Assembly: GCF_022870865.1 (NCBI RefSeq)
Contig: NZ_CP091508.1
Location: forward strand, 930,001 to 994,000
Direction of reading: 5' to 3'
DNA length: 64,000 bases
Source of the DNA: Uruburuella testudinis
Lineage (GTDB): Bacteria > Pseudomonadota > Gammaproteobacteria > Burkholderiales > Neisseriaceae
Below are positions 48,064 to 56,416 of the stretch, piece by piece (positions within the stretch are counted from its first letter, which is position 1; every line of letters begins with the position of its first letter). Both the position numbers and the translations under genes were made by a program. Under the pieces are notes generated by a model. That model worked only from the letters and a program-made list of their open reading frames with translations, made no database searches and was not told where the DNA came from.

Positions 48064-49467
48064 TCAGTTGCGTTTGCCGCCAAAGCCGCCGATAAATGAT
48101 TGTGTTTTATCGGTGTTCTGCACGCCGAACACGCCGCCGACTTCTTCGGCTTTGGGGCCGTAGAAGCGGCCTTGCATTTGGCCGCTCAGTTTTTGGTCGG
48201 CGGTGTTGACGGTGCCGTTAAAGCTGTTTTTTCCGGCATCCCAGGCGGCGCTGCCGCTCAAATTCAGATGGCCTGCGTCTTGCAAAGAGCTGCCGTTGTA
48301 TTGGCGGGTGTTGTCGGTGGTGAAGTTGAGCTTGCGTTCGCCAAAGTTGGCATAGACGCGGCTGTCGGCGATGGTTTGTATCGGGGTTTGCTGACGGGCG
48401 GAATATTCACCGCCGGCAAAACCTTTGTATTCGGCACTGCCGGTGGTGGGCAGGTTGGCGGCTTCGGTGGGCAGACCGATGCTTTGGTAGCCTCTGGAGG
48501 TCAGCAGTTGGTCGCTGTTTTGCACAAAATAACCGAACGTTTGATAGTTCCAGCCGGCGACGGCCGGGTCGCGCCAAAGGTATTTCAGCGCGGCATCGGC
48601 AGAGCCGCTGTATACACCGCCGGAAGCGCCGCCTGCCGCCAGCCCGGCATCCAGCTGCACATCGGTATTGTGGGGCGCGTTGTTGTCGGTATAGTGTTGC
48701 AGGCGGGCGTTGCTGCCTTTGCCTTCCAGGTAGTCTCCCAAAAAGGCAGCGGCCATATTGCTGTTGCCGTCATGCAGGCCGATGAGTTTGCCGGCATCGT
48801 CATAATAGGCTTTGTGTATGCCGCTCATACGGGCGCGGCCGCCTGCTTTTTCATTGGTGCGGACGGTGTATTCCAGCTCGTCTTTGTTTTCCAGATAGCG
48901 GTCGATGCGCAACACCGTGGGCGAAACCCGCTCGTTTTCTTTGCCTGCTTCATGGTTGTTGAACAGGGTTTCTTTGCTTCCTGCCGCCACTTTCAGAAAC
49001 GAGCCTTCAGCCGGTGCGGGAGCATCGGCTTTGGCAATTGAAGCGGCTTTGCTGGCGCCATCGGGCAGGGCAGGGTTTTCCAAGCCATTGGTAGGCTCGG
49101 GCTTGGGTTGTTCGGGCTCGGGCTTGGGTTGTTCGGGCTCGGGTTTGGGCTGCTCGGGTTCGGGCTTGGGTTGTTCGGGATCAGGCTTGGGCTGCTCGGG
49201 TTCGGGCTTGGGTTGTTCGGGTTCGGGCTTGGGTTGTTCGGGCTCGGGCTTGGGTTGTTCGGGTTCGGGCTTGGGTTGTTCGGGCTCGGGCTTGGGTTGT
49301 TCGGGTTTGGGTTGTTCGGGTTCGGGTGGCGGCACTAACATGGTGTTGTCGGGTGCGTTGACATTGGGTTTGCTGCCGCTGCTGCATGCGCTCAGGCAGA
49401 ATGCGCCGATGATCAGCGCGGCGAGCAGGCTTTTTTTGCCGTTAAAGATTGAATGTGTTGTTTGCAT
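48064..49467 (-). CDS. Surface lipoprotein with PEPEQPK repeats and TbpB-like C-terminal barrel
   Basis: This 467-residue precursor has a lipoprotein signal with lipobox LSAC. Residues about 45-130 are a Pro/Glu/Gln/Lys rod made of ten 7-residue PEPEQPK units (one PDPEQPK) and one 5-residue unit. Residues about 155-467 form a beta-rich domain with features of the transferrin-binding-protein-like/Slam-client group: NYQTFGYFVQ, LPTTGSAEYKGFAGGEY and a terminal GQMQGRFYGPKAEEVGGVFG. Only one such barrel is present, unlike two-lobed TbpB. It is preceded by AAAGGAAA and lies between the receptor and Slam. The ligand is unknown; a haem- or metal-protein is plausible. Confidence 0.82.
   Translation of the reverse strand: MQTTHSIFNGKKSLLAALIIGAFCLSACSSGSKPNVNAPDNTMLVPPPEPEQPKPEQPKPEPEQPKPEPEQPKPEPEQPKPEPEQPKPEPEQPKPDPEQPKPEPEQPKPEPEQPKPEPEQPKPEPTNGLENPALPDGASKAASIAKADAPAPAEGSFLKVAAGSKETLFNNHEAGKENERVSPTVLRIDRYLENKDELEYTVRTNEKAGGRARMSGIHKAYYDDAGKLIGLHDGNSNMAAAFLGDYLEGKGSNARLQHYTDNNAPHNTDVQLDAGLAAGGASGGVYSGSADAALKYLWRDPAVAGWNYQTFGYFVQNSDQLLTSRGYQSIGLPTEAANLPTTGSAEYKGFAGGEYSARQQTPIQTIADSRVYANFGERKLNFTTDNTRQYNGSSLQDAGHLNLSGSAAWDAGKNSFNGTVNTADQKLSGQMQGRFYGPKAEEVGGVFGVQNTDKTQSFIGGFGGKRN
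49090..49330 (-). repeat. In-frame 21-bp tandem repeat encoding PEPEQPK
   Basis: A 21-bp unit (plus strand like CGGGCTTGGGTTGTTCGGG) is repeated about ten times, plus one 15-bp unit. Length changes would keep the frame and alter only the rod length of the lipoprotein. Confidence 0.9.
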
Positions 49468-49575
49468 CGGGTGTTTCCTTTGTTGATACGGGTTTGGTTT
49501 TCAGACGGCCTGTGTATCGTGGCGGGTTGTGGCCGGCCGTGAGCAGGTTTGCATATGCCAACGGCCGGGAGGCGC

Positions 49576-52104
49576 TTAAAACTTGATTTCCAAAGTGGCG
49601 GCAAAATTGCGCCCCGGGGCGGTCAGCCGTTGGATGCCGTTGCCGCCGATGGTGGTGTTGCCGGAGGTGGAAATACCGTTTACGCCGAGCTGGCGCAGTG
49701 ATTCCCATTGGGTGTATTTGCGGTTGAACACGTTATACACGCCGCCGCGCAAGGTGGTGTGCTTGCCCCAGCGGTACCAGCCGCTCACATCGAGCGTGGT
49801 CCATTTTTTGCTTAATGCGGGAATGGGCGCGGTGGTCACGGTTTCTCCTTTGGCGGGGTGCCATTGGAGCCGCTTGTTTTCTTCGGCTTTTTTGGGCATT
49901 GAATGTATGACGCGGCTGCCCAAGCCCCAGTTGCCTGCGGGGGCGTCGTAGTCCAAGCCCCACACCAGGCGGGCAGGTTGCAGGGTGTCCATCATGTAAT
50001 TGGTGTTGATGAAATTATCTTGATTACCATCGAGCTGCGTGTTTGTTTTGCGCGGTTTGCTGATGCTGTAGGCCAGTGTGGTGCTCAAGCCCTCGGGCAG
50101 CCAAGGGTGCAGCTCGTGCAGGTCGCCCTGAATGCGGATATCCCAGCCCCATGTGTGGGCATCTTGAATGTTGCCGTATACGGTGGCGGTGGATGTGTCG
50201 GCTTTTTTCTGCCCCAGCAGATTGCGGTAATCAGCCCGGAAGGCGCTGATGCGGGCGTTGCCCAAGCGGCCTTTGAGGGTCAGCCCCAGCTCTTGGTTGA
50301 GGGCTTGTTCGGGCTTCATGGGCTCGTCGACTTTTTTGATGTGTTTGTTTCTGTCGCCGGGGTAAATCATGGCGGAGCTGTAAAGCTCGAGTGCTGAGGG
50401 CACGCGGAAACCGCTGCCGGCCAGGTAGGCCAGCTCGATGTGCCGGTTGGGGGCGAAGGCTAAGCCGGCATTCCAAGAGGTGTTGCGGTATTTGCTGTTG
50501 CCGACGAAGCGGTTGTCGGATTGGTAGCGGTAGTAGTCGTGGCGCACACCCAGCGGCAGGGAGAAGTATTGCCCCAAGCTGATGTTGTCGCTGAGCGCCA
50601 GAAAGTAGTGTTTGCTGTCGATCGGCTCAAGCTGGTTGCTTTCGGCGATAACGGTTTGGGTGGTGCGTTTGCAACCTTGATCTTGCCAAGAACCGCCGTT
50701 TGCAACGCAGGGGTAATCGGTTTCGATACCGCGGCGCAGGTAGTTGGTTTTTGCACGGAACGTGCCTTTGCTGATGCCGGCGGCCAGTTGCAGCCGGTGG
50801 CTGCTGAAGCCCCAATCGATGTTTTTATCGATATCGATGCGCAGGCGTTTGTTGTTTTCGCGGGTGCCGGTCAGGGTGTCGGCCGACCATTGCCCATCTG
50901 CTTCCGGCACGCAGTCGCGGCTCAGGTTTTGGGCGCAGCGGCGGCGGCTGAGGGTGTTTTCCATATCCACGCTCTGGCTGTCGGCCGATACTTTGATGTT
51001 GTCGGGCGACCATTTGCCCGGCTCTGCGGCGCTGTAGCGGTATTCGATACCGAAACGGCGCTTGTGGTGGTGGTTGTCTTGAAACAGGGTGCTGAAGTTG
51101 CGGAGGCGGTCGCCTTCGGTCGATGACCTGCTGGATTGGGTGGTCGGAAACACCGGGTGGGTCATGTCTTGGGTGTTGAATTTTTGGGTGGTGTCTTCAA
51201 AAATCAGGCCGGCGTAATGTTCGTTGTTGAAATGATAGCCGCCGCGCAACAGCCATGAAGCCGAGCGGTAGTCCATCGGGTTGGGCACTTCGCGGGTGGG
51301 CCCCCACACATCTTCGGCGGCATAGGTGCTTTGGTATTGGCAAGGGCCGCCGGCGCGGGTGCAGTCTTGGGGTTTGTAGAAATAAGTGAGCGTTTGCGGC
51401 GCAGTGTCGGCGTGCGACTTGATTTCATGACCGCTGCGGTGGGTAAATTGCGCCAGGCCTTCAAAGCCGCCGGCGCGGCCGGCCACGGCCAGGCTGTTGA
51501 CGCGGCGGCCGTCTTTGCTGCTGAAGCTGTTTTTATAATCCATGCCCCAGTTTTGGCCGGGCTTGATCACATCGTCGGCTTCTTTGGTGGTAAACATCAC
51601 TGCGCCGCCCATGGCGCCGCTGCCGCCGGCAACCGAGTTGGCGCCTTTTTCAATCGACACTTCTTTGATGTTTTCGTATTCGATTTCATTGATGGCACCG
51701 CCGTATTCGCCTTGCTGCTGCCAGGTGCCGCCGGGGCTGAATACTTGGCCTTGCGCCATGCCGTCGACCAAAATGGCCACGCGGTTGCGGTCGACGCCGC
51801 GTATCGAGTAGCCCGATGAGGCGCCTTGGCCTTGCTCGTTGACGGCGATGCCGGGGTCGTAGCGGGTGAGGTCGCGGATGTTGTTGACTTGCTCTTTGCG
51901 GATGGTGTCGGCTGTTTTGGTGATGGTGGTAAGGTTTTCCTGCTTTTTGGCGCGCTTGCCGGTAACCTGCACTTCTTCGAGCTGGCTGCTGGCTTCGGCA
52001 TTAGCGGGGGCGTCGGCCGCATAAGCTGCGGTGGCGGCCATGCTGCTCAAAGCCAATAAAATGCAGCGTGACAAATAACGCCGCTGCGTGGTAATGGTTT
52101 TCAT
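49576..52104 (-). CDS. TonB-dependent outer-membrane receptor, TbpA/HpuB-like
   Basis: The 842-residue receptor has a signal peptide ending AAYAA-D and a TonB-box-like LEEVQVTGK (42-50). The plug domain has NNIRDLTRYDPGIAVNEQG and GYSIRGVDRNRVAILVDG. A 22-strand barrel follows, ending in NVFNRKYTQWESLRQ and a terminal phenylalanine (LEIKF). Plug and barrel wording (LLRGGYHF, HHKRRFGIEYRY) resembles the transferrin/lactoferrin receptors TbpA/LbpA, and the end resembles HpuB. It is shorter than TbpA (about 910). Cysteine pairs in the loops are retained. It heads the cassette, with AAAGGAAA before ATG 52104. It imports a ligand-derived nutrient, probably iron or haem. Confidence 0.88.
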   Translation of the reverse strand: MKTITTQRRYLSRCILLALSSMAATAAYAADAPANAEASSQLEEVQVTGKRAKKQENLTTITKTADTIRKEQVNNIRDLTRYDPGIAVNEQGQGASSGYSIRGVDRNRVAILVDGMAQGQVFSPGGTWQQQGEYGGAINEIEYENIKEVSIEKGANSVAGGSGAMGGAVMFTTKEADDVIKPGQNWGMDYKNSFSSKDGRRVNSLAVAGRAGGFEGLAQFTHRSGHEIKSHADTAPQTLTYFYKPQDCTRAGGPCQYQSTYAAEDVWGPTREVPNPMDYRSASWLLRGGYHFNNEHYAGLIFEDTTQKFNTQDMTHPVFPTTQSSRSSTEGDRLRNFSTLFQDNHHHKRRFGIEYRYSAAEPGKWSPDNIKVSADSQSVDMENTLSRRRCAQNLSRDCVPEADGQWSADTLTGTRENNKRLRIDIDKNIDWGFSSHRLQLAAGISKGTFRAKTNYLRRGIETDYPCVANGGSWQDQGCKRTTQTVIAESNQLEPIDSKHYFLALSDNISLGQYFSLPLGVRHDYYRYQSDNRFVGNSKYRNTSWNAGLAFAPNRHIELAYLAGSGFRVPSALELYSSAMIYPGDRNKHIKKVDEPMKPEQALNQELGLTLKGRLGNARISAFRADYRNLLGQKKADTSTATVYGNIQDAHTWGWDIRIQGDLHELHPWLPEGLSTTLAYSISKPRKTNTQLDGNQDNFINTNYMMDTLQPARLVWGLDYDAPAGNWGLGSRVIHSMPKKAEENKRLQWHPAKGETVTTAPIPALSKKWTTLDVSGWYRWGKHTTLRGGVYNVFNRKYTQWESLRQLGVNGISTSGNTTIGGNGIQRLTAPGRNFAATLEIKF

Positions 52105-52154
52105 CTACTGCTTTCCTTTGTTAAATAAACGAGTAAGAACTTTAAATTGCGTAA

Positions 52155-52192
52155 GAAACAATTATTATATTTAAAAACGTTTGTTTAGTAAA
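52155..52192 (-). promoter_or_regulatory. Probable promoter with possible Fur-like site for the receptor cassette
   Basis: On the minus strand: TTTACT (52192-52187), a 17-base spacer, TATAAT (52169-52164). The AT-rich ATATAATAATTGTTTC overlapping the -10 is a loose match to a Fur box. The match is weak and could be chance in AT-rich DNA. Confidence 0.4.
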
Positions 52193-52292
52193 TTGAAATT
52201 ATTCTTGTTTGTATAACATGTGTATATTAATAAGCAAATCAAGTAAATAAGTTGAAACGGCACATCAGCAAGCATGCGGGTTTCAGACGGCC

Positions 52293-52437
52293 TGGGGTGT
52301 TTTGATCATTCGATTTACGGGTGTTTTTTTCCCTGAAAACGCATCCGCTGCGTTAAGAAGCCTCGCAAGATACCCAATCTTGCTGCGTTTTTTGCTCTTG
52401 AAAATGCATCTGCACATCGAATGTTTTGACAACCTTA
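52293..52437. repeat. MITE-like element, diverged copy upstream of the receptor
   Basis: Left end GGGGTGTTTTGATCATTCG, centre GCAAGATACCCAATCTTGC, right end CGAATGTTTTGACAACCTTA. Right arm shortened. Confidence 0.6.
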
Positions 52438-52590
52438 AGATTAGCGGCGGTGGCGGGGCAAATTTGTATGGCGGCGGATGGGGCAGCGGTGTTTGAGCAG
52501 ATGTTGGTTTAGATAAGATTTTGATATATAAGAATTTACATGAAAAGGCCGTCTGAAAGATTGCGCACTCTGCCGGCGTTTCAGACGGCC
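52438..52590. other. Spacer between two repeat elements upstream of recG
   Basis: No gene. It holds a DUS pair (AGGCCGTCTGAA about 52546-52557; TTCAGACGGCCT about 52580-52591), the right end of which overlaps the TA of the next MITE-like element. Confidence 0.5.
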
Positions 52591-52690
52591 TAGGGTATTC
52601 TGACAATTCAGAATTATTCAGATTTTTTGCCTGGCATCTGCATTTCCAGGAATAAAAATCCCCTCATAAACGACACATCAGGACACCCTA
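52591..52690. repeat. MITE-like element with internal deletion
   Basis: TAGGGTATTCTGACAATTCA at the left and CATCAGGACACCCTA at the right, only 100 bases long; the central hairpin is missing but both termini are intact. Confidence 0.7.
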
Positions 52691-52758
52691 GAAGACTCAT
52701 GGCTGTGCCGGCCGCCTATCTGCCGGCGCTGTTGAAGCTTAATCGGCTGAAATCGTTT

Positions 52759-52791
52759 AAAATGGCCGTCTGAAACCACGACTGCCATTTT
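52759..52791 (+). promoter_or_regulatory. Hairpin directly before the recG start
   Basis: AAAATGGC (52759-52766) pairs with GCCATTTT (52784-52791), enclosing a DUS; the stem ends 4 bases before ATG 52796 and takes the place of a Shine-Dalgarno. Confidence 0.45.
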
Positions 52792-52795
52792 CTCA

Positions 52796-54835
52796 ATGAC
52801 CCCCGAATATCAGAAGCTGTTGAAAATTACCGACGTTACAGCCAAAAAACTGGCCAAGCTGCATCTCAATACGCCTTGGGAAGTGGCTCTGCATCTGCCT
52901 TTGCGCTATGAAGACGAAACCCACATCACGCCGATTGCCGATGCGCCGGTGGGTGTGCCGTGCCAGGTGGAAGGCGTGGTGCTGCATCAAGAAGTGCAAT
53001 TCAAGCCGCGCAAGCAGCTGATTGTGCAAATTCAGGATGGCTCGGGCAGCGTGTTGTTTTTGCGGTTTATCCATTTTTACGCCAGCCATCAAAAGCAGAT
53101 GGCAGTGGGCAAGCGCATCCGTGCGGTGGGCGAAATCAAACACGGTTTTTTCGGCGATGAAATGATTCACCCGAAAATCCGCGATGCCGAAAACAGCGGG
53201 CTGGCCGAAAGCCTCACGCCGGTTTACCCCACCGTCAACGGCCTCAACCAGCCCACGTTGCGGCGTGTGGTTCAGACGGCCTTAGAGAGTATTCCCCTGC
53301 ACGACACCTTGCCCGATGAATTGTTAGGCCGTCTGAAGCTGCCGCATCTGGCCGAAAGCCTGCGCCTGCTGCACGCGCCGCCGCCCGAATACACCATCCG
53401 CCAGCTTTCAGACGGCACCCTGCCTGCATGGCAGCGTTTGAAATTCGATGAATTGCTGGCACAACAGCTATCTATGCGGCTGGCGCGGCAAAAGCGTATC
53501 GGCGGCCACGCCAAATCGTTGCACGGCACGGGCGCGTTGGCAGATAAGCTGCTGAATGCTTTGCCGTTTGCGCTCACCCGCGCACAAGGGCGCGTGTTGG
53601 CGGAAATCCGTGCCGATATGGCGCAAACGTTTCCGATGCACCGCTTGCTGCAAGGCGATGTCGGCAGCGGCAAAACCATTGTTGCCGCGCTCTCGGCACT
53701 CACCGCCATCGAAGCCGGCTATCAGGTGGCGGTGATGGCGCCCACCGAAATTCTGGCCGAACAACACTACCTCAAATTCCAGCAATGGCTGGAGCCGCTG
53801 GGCTTAAACGTGGCCTGGCTGTCGGGCAGTTTGCGCAAAAAAGCCAAAGATGCCGCCAAGGCTGCGCTTTCAGACGGCCTCACCCCCATTGCAGTGGGCA
53901 CGCACGCGCTGTTTCAGGATGACGTGCAATTTCAAAATCTCGGCCTTGTGATTGTTGACGAGCAACACCGCTTCGGCGTGGCGCAACGGTTGGCCTTGAA
54001 AAACAAAGGCGAAGATGTGCACCAGCTGATGATGTCGGCCACGCCGATTCCGCGCACGCTGGCGATGAGTTTTTTTGCCGATTTGGATGTGTCGGTCATC
54101 GACGAGTTGCCGCCCAACCGCACACCGGTCAAAACGCGTTTGGTCAACAGCCTGCGCCGTGCCGAAGTGGAAGGTTTTGTGCTCAACACCTGTCGCAAAG
54201 GGCAGCAGGTTTATTGGGTGTGCCCCTTGATTGAAGAGAGCGAAACGCTGCAACTGCAAACCGCTACCGAAACGCTGGCGCAGCTTCAGACGGCCTTACC
54301 CGAGCTGGAAATCGGCCTCGTGCACGGGCGCATGAAAGCGGCCGAAAAAGCCGAAGTGATGGCCGAATTCAGCGCAGGCCGTCTGAACGTATTGGTGGCG
54401 ACCACCGTGATTGAAGTGGGCGTAGACGTGCCCAATGCCAGCCTGATGGTAATCGAACATGCCGAGCGTATGGGCTTGGCGCAGCTGCACCAATTGCGCG
54501 GCCGGGTCGGTCGGGGCGCCGCCGCCAGCGCCTGTGTGTTGCTGTTTGCCGAACCCTTGAGCGAACTGGCTAAAGCACGTTTGAAAGTAATTTACGAGCA
54601 CACCGACGGCTTTGAAATCGCCCGCCAGGATTTGAATATCCGCGGCCCGGGCGAATTTCTCGGCGCCCGCCAAAGCGGTGTGCCGATGCTGCGTTTTGCC
54701 AATCTGGAAGAAGACCTGCACCTGCTCGAAGCCGCCCGCGACATTGCGCCGCGCTTAATCGACGAGCGGCCGGATATTGTCGAAGCCCACCTTGGCCGCT
54801 GGCTGGCCAGCCGCGAGCAGTATCTGGGCGCGTAA
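52796..54835 (+). CDS. recG: ATP-dependent DNA helicase RecG
   Basis: RecG remodels stalled forks and Holliday junctions. The 679-residue protein has an N-terminal wedge/OB domain (about 50-150) and a superfamily 2 helicase core. The core shows Walker A GDVGSGKT (about 287-294), VDEQHRFG (motif II, DEQH), MSATPIPRTLAM (motif III) and the C-terminal motif VI QLRGRVGRG. Internal uptake sequences sit in loops (for example RLKLPHL and SDGTLP). No clear ribosome site precedes ATG 52796; a hairpin does. Confidence 0.95.
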   Translation: MTPEYQKLLKITDVTAKKLAKLHLNTPWEVALHLPLRYEDETHITPIADAPVGVPCQVEGVVLHQEVQFKPRKQLIVQIQDGSGSVLFLRFIHFYASHQKQMAVGKRIRAVGEIKHGFFGDEMIHPKIRDAENSGLAESLTPVYPTVNGLNQPTLRRVVQTALESIPLHDTLPDELLGRLKLPHLAESLRLLHAPPPEYTIRQLSDGTLPAWQRLKFDELLAQQLSMRLARQKRIGGHAKSLHGTGALADKLLNALPFALTRAQGRVLAEIRADMAQTFPMHRLLQGDVGSGKTIVAALSALTAIEAGYQVAVMAPTEILAEQHYLKFQQWLEPLGLNVAWLSGSLRKKAKDAAKAALSDGLTPIAVGTHALFQDDVQFQNLGLVIVDEQHRFGVAQRLALKNKGEDVHQLMMSATPIPRTLAMSFFADLDVSVIDELPPNRTPVKTRLVNSLRRAEVEGFVLNTCRKGQQVYWVCPLIEESETLQLQTATETLAQLQTALPELEIGLVHGRMKAAEKAEVMAEFSAGRLNVLVATTVIEVGVDVPNASLMVIEHAERMGLAQLHQLRGRVGRGAAASACVLLFAEPLSELAKARLKVIYEHTDGFEIARQDLNIRGPGEFLGARQSGVPMLRFANLEEDLHLLEAARDIAPRLIDERPDIVEAHLGRWLASREQYLGA

Positions 54836-54879
54836 GCTGCAGAGTCGGAAGCCGCCGAATCATACCCGCCCCAACCGTA

Positions 54880-54913
54880 TTCAGACGGCCTCATCACATT
54901 CAGGCTGTCTGAA
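54880..54913 (+). terminator. Imperfect DUS-pair terminator after recG
   Basis: TTCAGACGGCCT (54880-54891) and AGGCTGTCTGAA (54902-54913, one mismatch). Confidence 0.6.
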
Positions 54914-54940
54914 ACAGCTTGAAACACAAAAGGAACCGCC

Positions 54941-56221
54941 GTGAAGCCCAAACGCCTGACACAACAACAGCTGAAAATCCAGCAGCAGCTCGACCGCATC
55001 TCCGCAGCGTTCAAACAAAACATGGCGGCCGGGCGGTTTGCCGAGGCCATGCACGATGCCCTCAGGGCGCACAAGCTGATTCCGCAGGCCGTTGCGCCTT
55101 TGAGCGATGCGGCAACGGCGGCGGTGAAGGGCGGCTTGTGGCAGGAGGGCGCGCAGTACGCCAAAAAGGCTTTGCAACGCAACCCCGAGCACCTCAATTC
55201 ATTCGATGCGCTGGCACACGCTTACGGCGGCCTGCAAGATTGGCAAAACTGCCGCCGCTACGGCCTGCAAGCCTTGCAGTTGCGCGACCGGCAGGTGATG
55301 GCGGCGCATCCGCAACTGCCGGAGCTGCCGCCGCTTGCGCCCGCGCGTGAAGGCAAAAAGATTATTGCATTTTCACTGTTTGGCGCACAATCGGCCTATA
55401 TCGAGCCAGCGGTGATGAATACCGAATTGGCGGCTGCTGTGTATCCCGGCTGGGTGTGCCGTTTTTATGTTGACGGCAGCGTGCCTGAAAATGCATTGCA
55501 GCGGCTGCGCGACAACGGGGCCGAAGTGGTGCGGGTGGCGCAAGCGTGGGAGCATTGGCCGGGCACTATGTGGCGTTTTTTGGCGATGGACGATGCCGAA
55601 GCTGAACGGGTGCTGTTTCGCGATGCCGATTCGGTAATTTCACCGCGCGAAGCCCGTGCCGTGGCCGAATGGGTGCAAAGCGGCAAACACTTTCACACCC
55701 TGCGCGACGGCGGCACCCACACCGAGCTGATATTGGCCGGGCTGTGGGGTGCGGTGGCCGGCGCCGTGCCTGATATGTGCGGCAAAATAGAGGCTTATGT
55801 GGCCGCCGGCGTATCGTCGCGCCATTTTGCCGACCAATGGTTTTTGCGTGAAAAAATATGGCCTTATGTGCGCCAAAGTTTGCAAGGCCATGACCGTATT
55901 TTTGGCTTTATGGATGCGGCGCCGTTCCCTGATACCGATCCGTTTGACTACAATCATTTTCACGTGGGCTGCGATGAAGGCAACGCCGTGTTCCGCGCTG
56001 TCGTGAATATTGCCGACGGCACCCCCGTGCGCTGGACGCTGTTCAGCAAAATCCAGCCACTGCCCAATCGGGATTACAGCTTTAATGTGCAGGCCGAACG
56101 CCGGATATGCAGCTATCACGGCGTGGTGGCGGGCGGGCAGGTGAGCGGGCAGATTCCGCGCCGTTATTCCAAAGGCTTTGCCGACGGCAACAGCCGCCTG
56201 ACGGTGGATATTGTGAAGTAA
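54941..56221 (+). CDS. TPR-containing protein with glycosyltransferase-like C-terminus
   Basis: A 426-residue protein I do not recognise by name. Residues about 15-130 are helical with tetratricopeptide character (AKKALQRNPEHLNSFDALAHAYGG). Residues about 145-420 resemble a GT-A-type fold: an N-terminal IIAFSLFGAQSAYIEPAVMN, then RFLAMDDAEAERVLFRDADSVIS, with a D-x-D-like RDADS near residue 226. No signal peptide or membrane segment is seen. The start is GTG 54941, six bases after AAAGGAA. It might modify a surface glycan or be a nucleotide-sugar enzyme; the acceptor is unknown. It sits alone between DUS pairs. Confidence 0.7.
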   Translation: MKPKRLTQQQLKIQQQLDRISAAFKQNMAAGRFAEAMHDALRAHKLIPQAVAPLSDAATAAVKGGLWQEGAQYAKKALQRNPEHLNSFDALAHAYGGLQDWQNCRRYGLQALQLRDRQVMAAHPQLPELPPLAPAREGKKIIAFSLFGAQSAYIEPAVMNTELAAAVYPGWVCRFYVDGSVPENALQRLRDNGAEVVRVAQAWEHWPGTMWRFLAMDDAEAERVLFRDADSVISPREARAVAEWVQSGKHFHTLRDGGTHTELILAGLWGAVAGAVPDMCGKIEAYVAAGVSSRHFADQWFLREKIWPYVRQSLQGHDRIFGFMDAAPFPDTDPFDYNHFHVGCDEGNAVFRAVVNIADGTPVRWTLFSKIQPLPNRDYSFNVQAERRICSYHGVVAGGQVSGQIPRRYSKGFADGNSRLTVDIVK

Positions 56222-56255
56222 TGCCGGTTTGTAAAACATCGGCCGGCTGTTATCA

Positions 56256-56285
56256 AGGCCGTCTGCAACTGATTTCAGACGGCCT
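56256..56285 (+). terminator. DUS-pair terminator with one altered DUS
   Basis: AGGCCGTCTGCAA (an inserted C) at 56256-56268 against TTCAGACGGCCT at 56274-56285. Confidence 0.55.
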
Positions 56286-56416
56286 GCCTATACAGCTACA
56301 GCATGCTCAGGCGGTGACCGGGCATGATGCAGCCGCACGGCAACCGCCGCAAATAAACCCCGCCGCAGCCGATGCCTTGCAGTATAATAAACGCCAATCC
56401 AAACACCCTCTACAAC

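Noticed and set aside
49108..49338. Gly/Leu-repeat frames on the plus strand
   Set aside because: They are antisense to the PEPEQPK repeat of the lipoprotein.
52201..52235. Zur-type operator near the receptor promoter (GTATAACATG...)
   Set aside because: Only one half-site is visible and the dyad is incomplete.
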